Below are positions 1 through 7,480 of a DNA stretch of 14,569 nucleotides, piece by piece. The notes under the pieces were generated by a model. That model saw only the letters and a program-made list of their open reading frames with translations. It was not told the origin of the DNA and made no database searches. How positions within the stretch are numbered: position 1 is the stretch's first letter; each line of letters opens with the position of its first letter. The DNA is from Betaproteobacteria bacterium. GTDB taxonomy: Bacteria > Pseudomonadota > Gammaproteobacteria > Burkholderiales > Burkholderiaceae. Both the position numbers and the translations under genes were made by a program. The stretch lies in the NCBI GenBank assembly GCA_013205155.1, contig JABMMT010000332.1:1-14569 (forward strand), given 5' to 3'.

Positions 1-1
1 A

Positions 2-745
2 AAGGCTTGCTCAGCATCGGTACAAACTCCAGAAGGGGTAGTCACTATGACTGGTATCTGCAAGGGCGCTGGAATGATTCATCCGAATATGGCAACGATG
101 CTGGGCTTCATAGCAACTGATGCAGGTTTTGCTCCAGGTTTGCTGGCAAGCTTGACTCGTGAGGTTGCTGACCAATCATTTAATGCCATCACTATTGACG
201 GTGATACTTCGACAAATGATTCTTTCATCATTATGGCGACCGGGAAATCTGCAGTTCAGGTTCAATCGATGAATAACCCAAGCTACGCAATCTTGTGTGA
301 TGCATTGATTACTTTGGCTAGAAAATTAGCGCAAATGATTGTGCGAGATGGTGAAGGTGCTACTAAGTTGATAACCATAGAGGTATTAGGCGGGAAGACT
401 ATAGAGGAATGTCGTTCAGTTGCTAAAGCGGTTGCCCACTCGCCTTTAGTCAAGACGGCTTTTTTTGCCAGCGACCCTAACCTAGGTCGAATCTTGGCTG
501 CCATTGGCTATGCTGGAATTACAGATCTTGATGTTGGTAAAGTCCAGATGTGGTTAGGCGATGTATGGGTTGCTAAGGATGGTGGGCGCAACCCTAGCTA
601 CCAAGAGGCAGACGGACAAAGGGTAATGCAAGCTTCGGAAATTACGATCAAGATTGATTTAGGTCGTGGTACTGCCACGCAAACGATATGGACCTGTGAT
701 TTATCGCATGACTATGTTTCGATTAACGCCGACTATCGTTCTTAA
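2..745 (+). CDS. argJ: ArgJ, glutamate N-acetyltransferase / ornithine acetyltransferase, C-terminal part (5' end outside window)
   Basis: ArgJ moves the acetyl group from N-acetylornithine to glutamate in the cyclic arginine pathway; some homologues also make N-acetylglutamate from acetyl-CoA. The reading frame is open from base 2 with no stop, so the gene enters from the left; the ATG at base 47 is internal. The segment GMIHPNMATMLGF (bases 71-109) is the family's self-cleavage site: the precursor is cut between Ala and Thr of ATML, and that Thr (codon 95-97) becomes the nucleophile of the beta chain. What is present is therefore the last residues of the alpha chain plus the whole beta chain. 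The end, SHDYVSINADYRS, is the usual ArgJ C-terminus. The next gene follows within 8-14 bases, suggesting cotranscription. I cannot tell from this part whether the enzyme is mono- or bifunctional. Confidence 0.95.
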   Translation, partial: KACSASVQTPEGVVTMTGICKGAGMIHPNMATMLGFIATDAGFAPGLLASLTREVADQSFNAITIDGDTSTNDSFIIMATGKSAVQVQSMNNPSYAILCDALITLARKLAQMIVRDGEGATKLITIEVLGGKTIEECRSVAKAVAHSPLVKTAFFASDPNLGRILAAIGYAGITDLDVGKVQMWLGDVWVAKDGGRNPSYQEADGQRVMQASEITIKIDLGRGTATQTIWTCDLSHDYVSINADYRS

Positions 746-759
746 AAGAGCCCATGATC

Positions 760-1617
760 ATGAATGAAAAATTAGAGCAACTTTTAAATCATCTGGAAAC
801 TTTCTTACCTAAGCCTTTAACAGAGGATGAGTGGAAGTCTTCTACTGCATTTAGATGGCGCAGACGCGATAGCATCTTTGGCAGTATTGGATTTATGCAG
901 CCGGTCAAGCACGTTTCTGACATTACCTTTGAAGATCTTAAAAACATTGATCGTCAACGTGACGCTATTCGGGACAACACTAAAAACTTTATTCAAAAAA
1001 AGCCTGCTAATAATATTTTACTCACCGGAGCTAGAGGCACAGGTAAGTCTTCACTCATTAAAGCAAGTTTGCATGAATTTGCTAGTCAGGGATTGCGTTT
1101 GGTCGAGGTGGAGAAGGATCATTTAACTGATCTCGCAGATATTGCCGATATCTTGGCCGAACGACCTGAACGCTTCATTGTTTTTTGTGATGATCTGTCT
1201 TTTGATGAGGGAGAATCAGGCTATAAGGCCATGAAATCAGCCCTTGACGGCTCGGTTTCTGCTCAGGTCGACAATATTCTGATTTATGCCACCTCGAATC
1301 GGCGTCATCTTTTGCCTGAATATATGAAAGATAACGAAAGCTATGCTTATGGCGATGATGGAGAAATTCATCCAGGTGAAGTGGTTGAAGAAAAGATTTC
1401 TTTATCAGAGCGATTTGGTTTGTGGTTATCGTTTTATCCACCAAAACAAGATGAGTATTTGGCAATCGTGGCACATTGGCTGACTCATTTTGGTTCAAGT
1501 GCTGCGCAAATTGAAGCGGCGCGCTCTGAAGCCTTAATCTGGGCGCTAGAGCGTGGCTCACGTTCAGGCCGTGTTGCGTGGCAATTTGCAAAACATTGGG
1601 CTGGATCTCAAGCTTAA
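760..1617 (+). CDS. DUF815-family AAA+ ATPase
   Basis: A cytoplasmic P-loop ATPase of about 285 residues, of the DUF815 family, whose function is not established. Numbered from the ATG at 754, it has Walker A GARGTGKS at 92-99, a Walker B-like strand FIVFCDDLSF at 141-150, a sensor-1-type IYATSNRRHL at 177-186, and a C-terminal GSRSGRVAWQF at 268-278 that may hold the sensor-2 arginines. There is no transmembrane segment. Two ATGs compete, 754 and 760. The weak purine-rich AGAG at 747-750 is well spaced for 760 (9 bases) but too close to 754, so I prefer 760; the difference is two residues. It lies just after argJ and 15 bases before the mutT-like gene. Known: members are often described only as ATP-binding proteins. 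Inferred: a remodelling or loading ATPase; nothing here names its client. Confidence 0.9.
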   Translation: MNEKLEQLLNHLETFLPKPLTEDEWKSSTAFRWRRRDSIFGSIGFMQPVKHVSDITFEDLKNIDRQRDAIRDNTKNFIQKKPANNILLTGARGTGKSSLIKASLHEFASQGLRLVEVEKDHLTDLADIADILAERPERFIVFCDDLSFDEGESGYKAMKSALDGSVSAQVDNILIYATSNRRHLLPEYMKDNESYAYGDDGEIHPGEVVEEKISLSERFGLWLSFYPPKQDEYLAIVAHWLTHFGSSAAQIEAARSEALIWALERGSRSGRVAWQFAKHWAGSQA

Positions 1618-1632
1618 GATCGTTTTATTTTT

Positions 1633-2046
1633 ATGACTCAACAACGCCCTGTCACTGAAGTTGCGGCTGGAATTTTATTGGATGCTCAAGGCCGCTACTT
1701 GTTAGGTCAAAGACCAGCAGGCAAACCATATGCAGGTTACTGGGAAGTGCCCGGTGGAAAGATTGAAAAAGGGGAGTCTGTTTTTGCTGCTCTAAAGCGT
1801 GAGCTGCAAGAAGAGTTGGGCATTGAGATTCAATCTAGTGAAGAGTTAACCATTCTTGAGCATGATTATCCTCATGCATATGTGCGCCTGCATGTGAGTG
1901 TGATTCGACATTGGTCTGGCACACCTCAAGGTTGCGAGGGTCAGGCTTTATCTTGGGAATTATTGGATGCTCAAACCCCCTCAGTTGAGCCCCTCTTACC
2001 AGCCGCTTGGCCAATGCTGGAGAGGCTTAGGGACTTATTAGCTTAA
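1633..2046 (+). CDS. mutT: MutT-type Nudix hydrolase (8-oxo-dGTP diphosphatase-like)
   Basis: A 137-residue protein, essentially one Nudix fold. The Nudix box GX5EX7REUXEEXGU is complete: G42, E48, then REL-EEL-G at 56-63; these glutamates bind the catalytic Mg2+. The N-terminal VTEVAAGILLD and PYAGYWEVPGGK are typical of bacterial MutT, which hydrolyses 8-oxo-dGTP to keep oxidised guanine out of DNA. There is no thiamine phosphate synthase-like C-terminal extension of the kind seen in some long MutT proteins. I see no Shine-Dalgarno sequence in the T-rich 15 bases before the ATG, so translation may depend on coupling with the upstream ATPase gene. The stop codon overlaps the zapD stop on the other strand in a shared TTAA. 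MutT is the likeliest role; other Nudix substrates cannot be excluded. Confidence 0.88.
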   Translation: MTQQRPVTEVAAGILLDAQGRYLLGQRPAGKPYAGYWEVPGGKIEKGESVFAALKRELQEELGIEIQSSEELTILEHDYPHAYVRLHVSVIRHWSGTPQGCEGQALSWELLDAQTPSVEPLLPAAWPMLERLRDLLA

Positions 2047-2795
2047 AACTGACAGAGCGTTAGTTTGAATGGCACATCCACATTGACTAACTGCGCCTTT
2101 TTATCGCGATCCGATTTTAGAAACCGAACGGAAAGTAAATATTTATTGGCGCTGATTTCTGAAAAGAGCGTGTCATCTTCAACGGCCAAGCGCATTAATT
2201 GATAGACCTTACCAGAGGGCGCCTGTTGAAACGATCCATTATGTGCAAGCATATCTTTTGCTTCGCCTGATTGACGAAGCAAACGTAAAAATAATTGACA
2301 AGCTTCTTGCCATGGCAAGAGCGGCCTAACAAAATTATCTAGCAATGCACGGCGCTCAGTTGACGGACTATTTTTCCAGGCGTGATAGCTAGGTAAATCG
2401 ATTGGACTTGTTCCCCCTGGAATATTTAATCTAGTGCGGATGGTGTTTAACCATTCACTTTCTGAGATTATAAGATTGGGCCGGCCCATTGAGTTGTTAA
2501 TACTCCTGGCTACAGCATCAATTTCAGAAATAGTAAGTGAGAGTGTTTCTTGATCAACCTTTTGTGAGGACTTTAGGCCATTGAGGACATATTTTTGACG
2601 CTCAAATTCTTTTAAGAGTAAAGACTTAATATCACCGCGTGAGCCAATGTCACCTAGCTCAAACAAAATCGAGATCGCATTGTGGTGCAATTCAGGGTCA
2701 TCGGAGCGATTGAAATGATTAAAACGCGCGAATAAATACTCCAGACGGAGCATGCTTCGTACTAATTCATTAAAAGGATATTCGTAAACAATCAC
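2043..2795 (-). CDS. zapD: ZapD, FtsZ-bundling cell-division protein (DUF1342)
   Basis: ZapD crosslinks FtsZ protofilaments and stabilises the Z-ring in the cytoplasm at mid-cell. The start MIVYEYPFNELVRSMLRLE and the mostly helical body with PLLPWQEACQLFLRLLR around residues 183-199 match the family, and 250 residues is close to the usual length of about 250. The initiation codon is GTG at 2793-2795; no in-frame ATG lies between it and the coaE stop, and MIVYEYPFNE is the usual family start, so GTG is well supported even though the ribosome site is weak. It sits 26 bases after coaE, the classical pil-coaE-zapD order. In many relatives the small zinc protein gene yacG comes next, but here zapD ends directly on the mutT-like gene. 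Confidence 0.9.
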   Translation of the reverse strand: MIVYEYPFNELVRSMLRLEYLFARFNHFNRSDDPELHHNAISILFELGDIGSRGDIKSLLLKEFERQKYVLNGLKSSQKVDQETLSLTISEIDAVARSINNSMGRPNLIISESEWLNTIRTRLNIPGGTSPIDLPSYHAWKNSPSTERRALLDNFVRPLLPWQEACQLFLRLLRQSGEAKDMLAHNGSFQQAPSGKVYQLMRLAVEDDTLFSEISANKYLLSVRFLKSDRDKKAQLVNVDVPFKLTLCQF

Positions 2796-2821
2796 AAGCC
2801 CATATTCTATGACGAACTGAG

Positions 2822-3436
2822 TTAGGGCTTCCTAATCCCTAGAATTTTTCGGTGCAATTCTTGTGCCGCTGATTTGAGCTCAGATAACTCACCTTGGTTA
2901 TCAATCACAGCATTTGCAAGCGCAAGACGCTCTTGGCGACTTGCCTGAGCTTTTAATATCGATTCGACCTCAGTTCTGGTTAAATTGCTGCGGTGCATTA
3001 CTCTTTGAATTTGGATCTCTTCTGGGCAGTCCACCACGACTAGGTAGTCAATTTGGTCGATCCATGTTCCTGATTCAATCAGTAAGGGCACTACCAAGAG
3101 AAGGTAAGGGGCACCAGCATCGGCAAGCTGACCTGCCTGTCTCAGTGTTTCTTGACGGATTAGTGGATGAGTGATTGCTTCAAGTGCCTTTTTAGCCTCA
3201 AGGTTTTGAAACACTAGGGAGCGCATCTTAGCCCTATCTAAAGCCCCGCTACTGTCAATAAATTCAGTTCCGAAGTAATCCTGAATCAGGGGGATAGCCT
3301 TTCCTCCTGAGGCGGTTATTTGATGTGCGATGAGATCGGTATCAACGATTCCAGCACCTAATTGAGCCAATAGATCACTTACAGCCGTTTTGCCAGAGCC
3401 AATGCCTCCAGTAAGGCCAATGAGCGGCAAGCCCAT
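2822..3436 (-). CDS. coaE: Dephospho-CoA kinase
   Basis: CoaE phosphorylates the ribose 3'-hydroxyl of dephospho-CoA with ATP, the final step of coenzyme A synthesis. With the start chosen here the protein has 204 residues, the normal size. It shows Walker A GGIGSGKT at 10-17, the catalytic-region VDTD at 31-34, PLLIESG at 117-123 and the lid/C-terminal block QASRQERLALANAVIDNQG at 164-182. A longer frame begins with ATG at 3493 but would overlap pilD by 46 bases and add 19 residues before the conserved MGLPLIGLTGG start. The ATG at 3434-3436 has an AGGT ribosome site at 3446-3449, nine bases upstream and overlapping the pilD stop, so I chose it. It belongs to the leftward pil-coaE-zapD run and is probably translationally linked to pilD. 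Confidence 0.93.
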   Translation of the reverse strand: MGLPLIGLTGGIGSGKTAVSDLLAQLGAGIVDTDLIAHQITASGGKAIPLIQDYFGTEFIDSSGALDRAKMRSLVFQNLEAKKALEAITHPLIRQETLRQAGQLADAGAPYLLLVVPLLIESGTWIDQIDYLVVVDCPEEIQIQRVMHRSNLTRTEVESILKAQASRQERLALANAVIDNQGELSELKSAAQELHRKILGIRKP

Positions 3437-3445
3437 TTTCAATGT

Positions 3446-3449
3446 ACCT
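3446..3449 (-). promoter_or_regulatory. Ribosome binding site that decides the coaE start
   Basis: Reading the minus strand, AGGT lies nine bases before the ATG at 3434-3436 and overlaps the pilD stop codon TAG (3448-3450). It favours the 204-residue form of CoaE over the longer frame from 3493, and suggests that ribosomes finishing pilD can restart on coaE. Confidence 0.5.
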
Positions 3450-3948
3450 AACTTAGCTTGCCCAGCAGGAGGGATGGGATGATCTGTGGCCATAACAGCT
3501 CAATAATGCCAGCAAAGGCCAGAAACGGTCCAAAAGGAAATGCCTGGCGAGAGCTTTGTTTTTGCCATTTAAGGTAAGCCATGCCCCCAATCACGCCAGT
3601 GATTGAAGCAATGAGTAGGATGCTCGGTAGAGCAGTCCAGCCTAACCAAGCTCCAAGGGCTGCTAACAGTTTTGCATCCCCCATCCCAATACCATTTTGA
3701 TCCTTAAAGAGGCGATAAAGATTATTTAAGAGCCAAAGAAAACCGTAGCCAATGAATGCTCCGATGACGGAGTTGGCAATATCAACAAAGCCAGAATGGG
3801 AAAAGTAATTAAAGACAATCCCAGCAACGATCAGCGGCAATGTAATGAGGTCTGGAAGTCTAAAGGTGCGTACATCGATATAGCTTAAGTACAGCAGTAT
3901 CAGAATCAGTATTACGCGAATGAGATCAATATTGTTAGGGGGGCTCAT
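3448..3948 (-). CDS. pilD: Prepilin peptidase, A24 peptidase domain only (short PilD/GspO-like)
   Basis: An integral inner-membrane aspartyl protease that removes the leader peptide of type IV prepilins or pseudopilins. The A24 signature is complete: IDVRTFRLPD at 24-33 with Asp25 and Asp33, GIGMGDAKL at 86-94 with Asp91 of the GxGD motif, and FPFGPFLA at 137-144. About five or six hydrophobic helices fill the 166 residues. The usual bacterial PilD has 260-290 residues, with an N-terminal methyltransferase domain marked by cysteine pairs; that half is absent. The gene is not truncated by the sequence: its ATG overlaps the pilC stop (TAATG), so no room exists for a lost N-terminus upstream. 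Inferred: this enzyme cleaves but does not methylate, or a separate methylase exists. Similar short forms occur in Flp/Tad and archaeal systems, but the neighbours here are PilB/PilC-type. Confidence 0.88.
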   Translation of the reverse strand: MSPPNNIDLIRVILILILLYLSYIDVRTFRLPDLITLPLIVAGIVFNYFSHSGFVDIANSVIGAFIGYGFLWLLNNLYRLFKDQNGIGMGDAKLLAALGAWLGWTALPSILLIASITGVIGGMAYLKWQKQSSRQAFPFGPFLAFAGIIELLWPQIIPSLLLGKLS

Positions 3949-5000
3949 TACACAATCTGTCCAAGGTTAAAAATAGGGAGATACAAGATGATGACTAAGC
4001 TACCAATGATTATCCCCACAATCATGATTAAAAGGGGTTCAATAGTTTGGCTGAGGGTGTTTAGTCGATTACTGAGCTCTGATCCCAAAATATTGGCGCG
4101 CTTACGAAGCATGTCATCAAGTGACCCACTTTCAGAAGCAATCCTGAGTAACTGTAGTGTTTCTATATCGAATAGGGTGTGTTTTGGATCGACTCTGATT
4201 AATGCTTGACCTAAAGGCCAGCCCCGTGCGAGCTGCTTAAATATCTCTGCGCTGAAGTCATGACTTAACCAATGGTTTGATGATTGGGCTGTTACTCGCA
4301 GTGCATCTGGCAATGAAAGTCCTGATGAGATGAGGTGACCTAGAGTGCGACACCAATACGTCAATGTTGCCAGTCTCAATAATTGGCCAAGTATAGGAAT
4401 ACGAAAGCTCAAACGGTCGAATTGCCTTTGAAGGCGTATGGACTTTATCCAGCTTATGTAAAAAATGATGACGCTTAGTAACAGACCTAAGCCCATTTCT
4501 AAAAAGTAATGCTCAAACAAGGAGGAGATCTGTATTAGAAAGCGGGTAGGCCCAGGAAGATCTGCCTGAAAATGGGCAAACACCTCTTTAAATACAGGCA
4601 CTACCCAAATGATCATGATGATGATGAGCGCTAGAGAAGTTGTTAGTGTGATGATGGGGTAGGCAAGTGCTTGCTGCACTTTACGACGTAGTTCAATTTG
4701 TGCTTCGAGTTGTTGGCAGATGGTGGCAAGAGCCAGTTGAATATCTCCTGTACGCTCACTCACACTAATCAGATTAATAAATTCCATTGAGAAGCGATCG
4801 CAATCTAAACGCAGGGATTGTGACAAGCTATGTCCATTTTTTAAATGAGAGTGAATCTTTTTCAACCATATGTGCCATGGCTTGGGCGCAGTTTGTTCTA
4901 TCAGCTCAATAGCATTGAGGAGGGCTAATCCGGCCTGCATTAAAGTGAGGAGTTGCTGGGCAAAGTGAAGTTGGTTTTGCTTTGACAGTTTCTGATTCAT
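3948..5000 (-). CDS. pilC: PilC/GspF-family inner-membrane platform protein (short form)
   Basis: The polytopic membrane platform that connects the assembly ATPase to the growing pilus or pseudopilus. Two T2SSF repeats are visible: one around residues 12-135 with ISVSERTGDIQLAL at 78-91, the other around 214-345 with LRIASESGSLDDML at 285-298. Strong membrane helices lie near 112-140, 165-185 and 321-345. At 350 residues it is shorter than the typical 400, mostly through a reduced N-terminus. The frame can be extended to a TTG at 5004-5006, but the ATG at 4998-5000 overlaps the pilB stop in a classical ATGA, so I take that start. Its own stop overlaps the pilD ATG (TAATG). The pair with pilB resembles E. 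coli HofB/HofC, and the system type (type IV pilus, competence pilus or minimal type II secretion) cannot be fixed without the pilin genes. Confidence 0.9.
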   Translation of the reverse strand: MNQKLSKQNQLHFAQQLLTLMQAGLALLNAIELIEQTAPKPWHIWLKKIHSHLKNGHSLSQSLRLDCDRFSMEFINLISVSERTGDIQLALATICQQLEAQIELRRKVQQALAYPIITLTTSLALIIIMIIWVVPVFKEVFAHFQADLPGPTRFLIQISSLFEHYFLEMGLGLLLSVIIFYISWIKSIRLQRQFDRLSFRIPILGQLLRLATLTYWCRTLGHLISSGLSLPDALRVTAQSSNHWLSHDFSAEIFKQLARGWPLGQALIRVDPKHTLFDIETLQLLRIASESGSLDDMLRKRANILGSELSNRLNTLSQTIEPLLIMIVGIIIGSLVIILYLPIFNLGQIV

Positions 5001-6076
5001 GAGCAAGTACCCACCTCCGCATCTAGAGCATCCTGTTTAATCCAACCTCTTTCAATATGATGCATTCCTGCAGCATGCATCGTGGGGTAACTTAACCCCG
5101 GGTTAAAGATATGTGAGGTATCTAGTACTTCATGAACTCCCAAGCGTCCAAAGAAGCCCGTACCGTTGCAGGTCTTACAGATGGGTCTTTTTGAGGAGCT
5201 TCCACTATGACAATGAAGGCAGATTTTGCGTACTAAGCGTTGTGAGCTAATACTCCGGATACACGATTCAAGTGAATTTTGATCGACCCCTAGGTTTTGT
5301 AGTCTGGATAATGCTGATCTAGCGTTACGGGTATGTAAGGTACTTAAAACAAGATGGCCGGTTTGCGCTGCCTGTATGGCAAGTTCAGCGCTAGCCCGAT
5401 CCCGAATCTCGCCAATCATGATGACATCAGGATCTTGTCTGAGAAGGGCCCGAATGATCGTAGAAAAGTCGAGTCCTGCCCGTGGGTGGTATGCAACTTG
5501 ATTGATACCTGGCAAGCGTATTTCAATTGGATCTTCAATTGAACAAATATTGCGATGAACATGATTCAATGTCTGTAAGCAGCTATATAAGGTGCGTGTT
5601 TTGCCGCTGCCAGTTGGACCGGTAACCAGGATTAAGCCATTTTTTTGGCGTAGTGCATTTTTGAAAATCTGTAGTTGCTCCGGCAATAATCCTAATTGCT
5701 CTAAAGCAAGCTCTTCAATTCGGTTTGGCAGAATGCGGATCACTGCCTTTTCTCCATAGAGTGTCGGCAAGATGGATACTCGACAATCTAAATCAGGCTT
5801 AGAAAAATCATGACCGATACAAAGACGACCATCCTGCGGGGTGCGCTTCTCGGCAATATCGAGTCTAGCCAGAATCTTGATCCGGGTGATCAGGCGTTCG
5901 TGAAGTTCAGCGGAATGTTGGGAGTGCTCTTGTAGTAAGCCATCTACCCGAATGCGAACTAGGGTCCTATGTAAGCCTACCTCAATATGGATATCACTCG
6001 CTCTAGAGTCAATCGCATCAACCGTGATTTCATGCCAGATACGAATAATGAGTGAGTCATCAGGATGTCCGCTCAA
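4997..6076 (-). CDS. pilB: PilB/GspE-family assembly ATPase lacking the N-terminal domain
   Basis: A cytoplasmic hexameric ATPase that powers pilus or pseudopilus extension. It begins at the ASDIHIE block of the N2 domain (residues 26-32), then shows Walker A GPTGSGKT at 153-160, the Asp box ICSIEDPIE at 177-185, a Walker B-like IMIGEIRD at 219-226 with Glu223, the His box TGHLVLSTLHT at 239-249, and a tetracysteine zinc site with CLHC at 286-289 and CKTC at 300-303. PilT lacks these cysteines, so extension rather than retraction is indicated. At 359 residues it lacks the N1 domain of full-length PilB/GspE (about 500-570). The start is TTG (6074-6076), overlapping the transporter stop as TTGA. 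No in-frame ATG lies near, and upstream codons run inside the transporter gene, so the start is reasonable but not proven. Confidence 0.88.
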   Translation of the reverse strand: MSGHPDDSLIIRIWHEITVDAIDSRASDIHIEVGLHRTLVRIRVDGLLQEHSQHSAELHERLITRIKILARLDIAEKRTPQDGRLCIGHDFSKPDLDCRVSILPTLYGEKAVIRILPNRIEELALEQLGLLPEQLQIFKNALRQKNGLILVTGPTGSGKTRTLYSCLQTLNHVHRNICSIEDPIEIRLPGINQVAYHPRAGLDFSTIIRALLRQDPDVIMIGEIRDRASAELAIQAAQTGHLVLSTLHTRNARSALSRLQNLGVDQNSLESCIRSISSQRLVRKICLHCHSGSSSKRPICKTCNGTGFFGRLGVHEVLDTSHIFNPGLSYPTMHAAGMHHIERGWIKQDALDAEVGTCS

Positions 6077-7362
6077 TCTTGACTGCTGCTGAAAGCGGGT
6101 CGATACAGTTTGACGGTTTTAATGCCATGTTCATCAAATTGGACTATTTCCATCGCAATGCCTGCAATGCGGATACTAACGTCATGGTCAGGAATGGCCT
6201 CAAGCTTATCGAGCAGCAAACCATTGAGGGTGCGGGGGCCATCTAGCGGTAAATTAAGATTCAGGAGGCGATTGAGGTCCCGAAGTGAGGCAGTGCCACT
6301 TGCTAAATAGGTGCCATCTGCAAGCCAACGAGGATCAGTAGATAGGTTTGAGAAAGATGTGGTGAATTCACCAATAAGCTCTTCAACGATGTCCTCAAAA
6401 GTCACTAGACCTAAAACTTCACCATATTCATTCACGACCAAACTCAAGCGCTGTTGATTATCTTGAAAGAATTGCATCTGCTGTAAGACTGGTGTACCAC
6501 TAGGAATAAAATAAGGTTCGCTCAACAAAGATTTAAAATCTTCATGTTTGAGATCGGTATCCCCTAAAAGCGAGAGTGCCTTTTTAACAGAAAGAATACC
6601 AATCATGCGCTCGGAATCGACGTCGCATACTGGTAGCTTATTGTGATAACAAGTCTCAAGTTGCTGAACTACTTCGTCAATTGGCCTAGAAAGATCGAGT
6701 ATCTCAATCTTTGATCGAGGTGTCATCACGTCATCAACACTAATATTTTCCAAGTTGAAAAGGTTCAACAAGATATTACGATGGTGATTAGAGACGAAGC
6801 GGTTTGACTCAAGTACCAAGCTCCGCAACTCTTCTTTACTCATTGCTCTGGAATCGGATGAAGACTGTAGACCAAAGATTTTCATTAGGCCAGATACAAA
6901 GCTATTGATAAACCAAAGTAAGGGTCTGAAAATAAACGTTAAGGGAAGGATGATCCAGCCCACATTCGAAGCAATTTTTTCTGGAAAGGCTGCCCCGATG
7001 ACTTTGGGGGTGATTTCGCTAAAGACAATAATCAATAGCGCGACCACTAATGTGGCAATCGTTAGGACAAGACCACTGTCTCCAAAAATGTGTAACGCAA
7101 TACCGGTGACCAAAATAGGTAGTACCGTATTGATTAAGTTATTCGAAATCAACAACACTGAAAGTAGAGAATCAATTCGTTTCAGCAGTCTTTCGGCCAG
7201 TGCGGCGCCAGCATTGCCACTATTGGCCATGGCACGCAGTCGGTGGCGATTTGATGACAGCATGCTGGTCTCTGCCATGGAGAAAAAGCCAGAGAGTGCG
7301 AGTAAAAAGATAACTAAGGCTAATTGACCTAAAAAGGGCCAATCCTCAAAAAAGTTGTCCAT
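6073..7362 (-). CDS. CorB/YfjD-type transporter: DUF21 (CNNM) membrane domain, CBS pair, CorC/HlyC domain
   Basis: Members of this family are linked to Mg2+ transport and divalent-cation or cobalt resistance, in the inner membrane. Numbered from the chosen ATG, an N-terminal DUF21 domain with three or four membrane helices fills about 1-170, with SGFFSMAETSML at 24-35 and VFSEITPKVI at 113-122. A CBS pair follows (DVMTPRSKI at 211-219; NEYGEVLGLVTFEDI at 311-325), then a C-terminal CorC/HlyC domain to about 425. The 429-residue length equals that of E. coli YfjD/CorB. The frame can start at a GTG (7414-7416), adding 18 residues with no ribosome site; the ATG at 7360-7362 has an AGG nine bases upstream and fits family starts. 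It heads the leftward run and overlaps pilB by four bases. The exact ion is not visible in the sequence. Confidence 0.9.
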   Translation of the reverse strand: MDNFFEDWPFLGQLALVIFLLALSGFFSMAETSMLSSNRHRLRAMANSGNAGAALAERLLKRIDSLLSVLLISNNLINTVLPILVTGIALHIFGDSGLVLTIATLVVALLIIVFSEITPKVIGAAFPEKIASNVGWIILPLTFIFRPLLWFINSFVSGLMKIFGLQSSSDSRAMSKEELRSLVLESNRFVSNHHRNILLNLFNLENISVDDVMTPRSKIEILDLSRPIDEVVQQLETCYHNKLPVCDVDSERMIGILSVKKALSLLGDTDLKHEDFKSLLSEPYFIPSGTPVLQQMQFFQDNQQRLSLVVNEYGEVLGLVTFEDIVEELIGEFTTSFSNLSTDPRWLADGTYLASGTASLRDLNRLLNLNLPLDGPRTLNGLLLDKLEAIPDHDVSIRIAGIAMEIVQFDEHGIKTVKLYRPAFSSSQD

Positions 7363-7480
7363 GTGTTCTGCCTGCAATAAGTAAGGATGATTCAATATAG
7401 CAAAGTGCAATTTCACAAGCTATAGCTAGGGCTGAAAGCAGGGTCATCCAATCCCTCTAATCTATGTGAGAATCTTCCTT

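Noticed and set aside
1175..1591. 138-codon open frame on the minus strand
   Set aside because: Antisense to the DUF815 ATPase, which has clear Walker motifs; the composition of this frame is unlike a folded protein.
3437..3493. 19-residue N-terminal extension of CoaE
   Set aside because: It overlaps pilD by 46 bases, precedes the usual MGLPLIGLTGG start, and the internal ATG has its own AGGT ribosome site.
3448..3948. pilD as a truncated pseudogene
   Set aside because: Its ATG overlaps the pilC stop, all peptidase motifs are intact, and no remnant of a methyltransferase domain is present, so it reads as a genuine short enzyme.
6905..7327. 140-codon open frame on the plus strand
   Set aside because: It lies wholly opposite the DUF21 domain of the transporter gene, has no ribosome site and no recognisable motif; it is an antisense shadow.
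7394..7422. Possible leftward promoter of the transporter operon (TATATT with TAGCTT 17 bases upstream)
   Set aside because: The -10 is good, but the -35 matches only two of six bases, so I do not list it as a feature.
7418..7427. Perfect 10-bp palindrome AGCTATAGCT between the transporter and ogt genes
   Set aside because: Short palindromes of this length are expected by chance; it is not placed at a recognisable promoter and no second copy was noticed.
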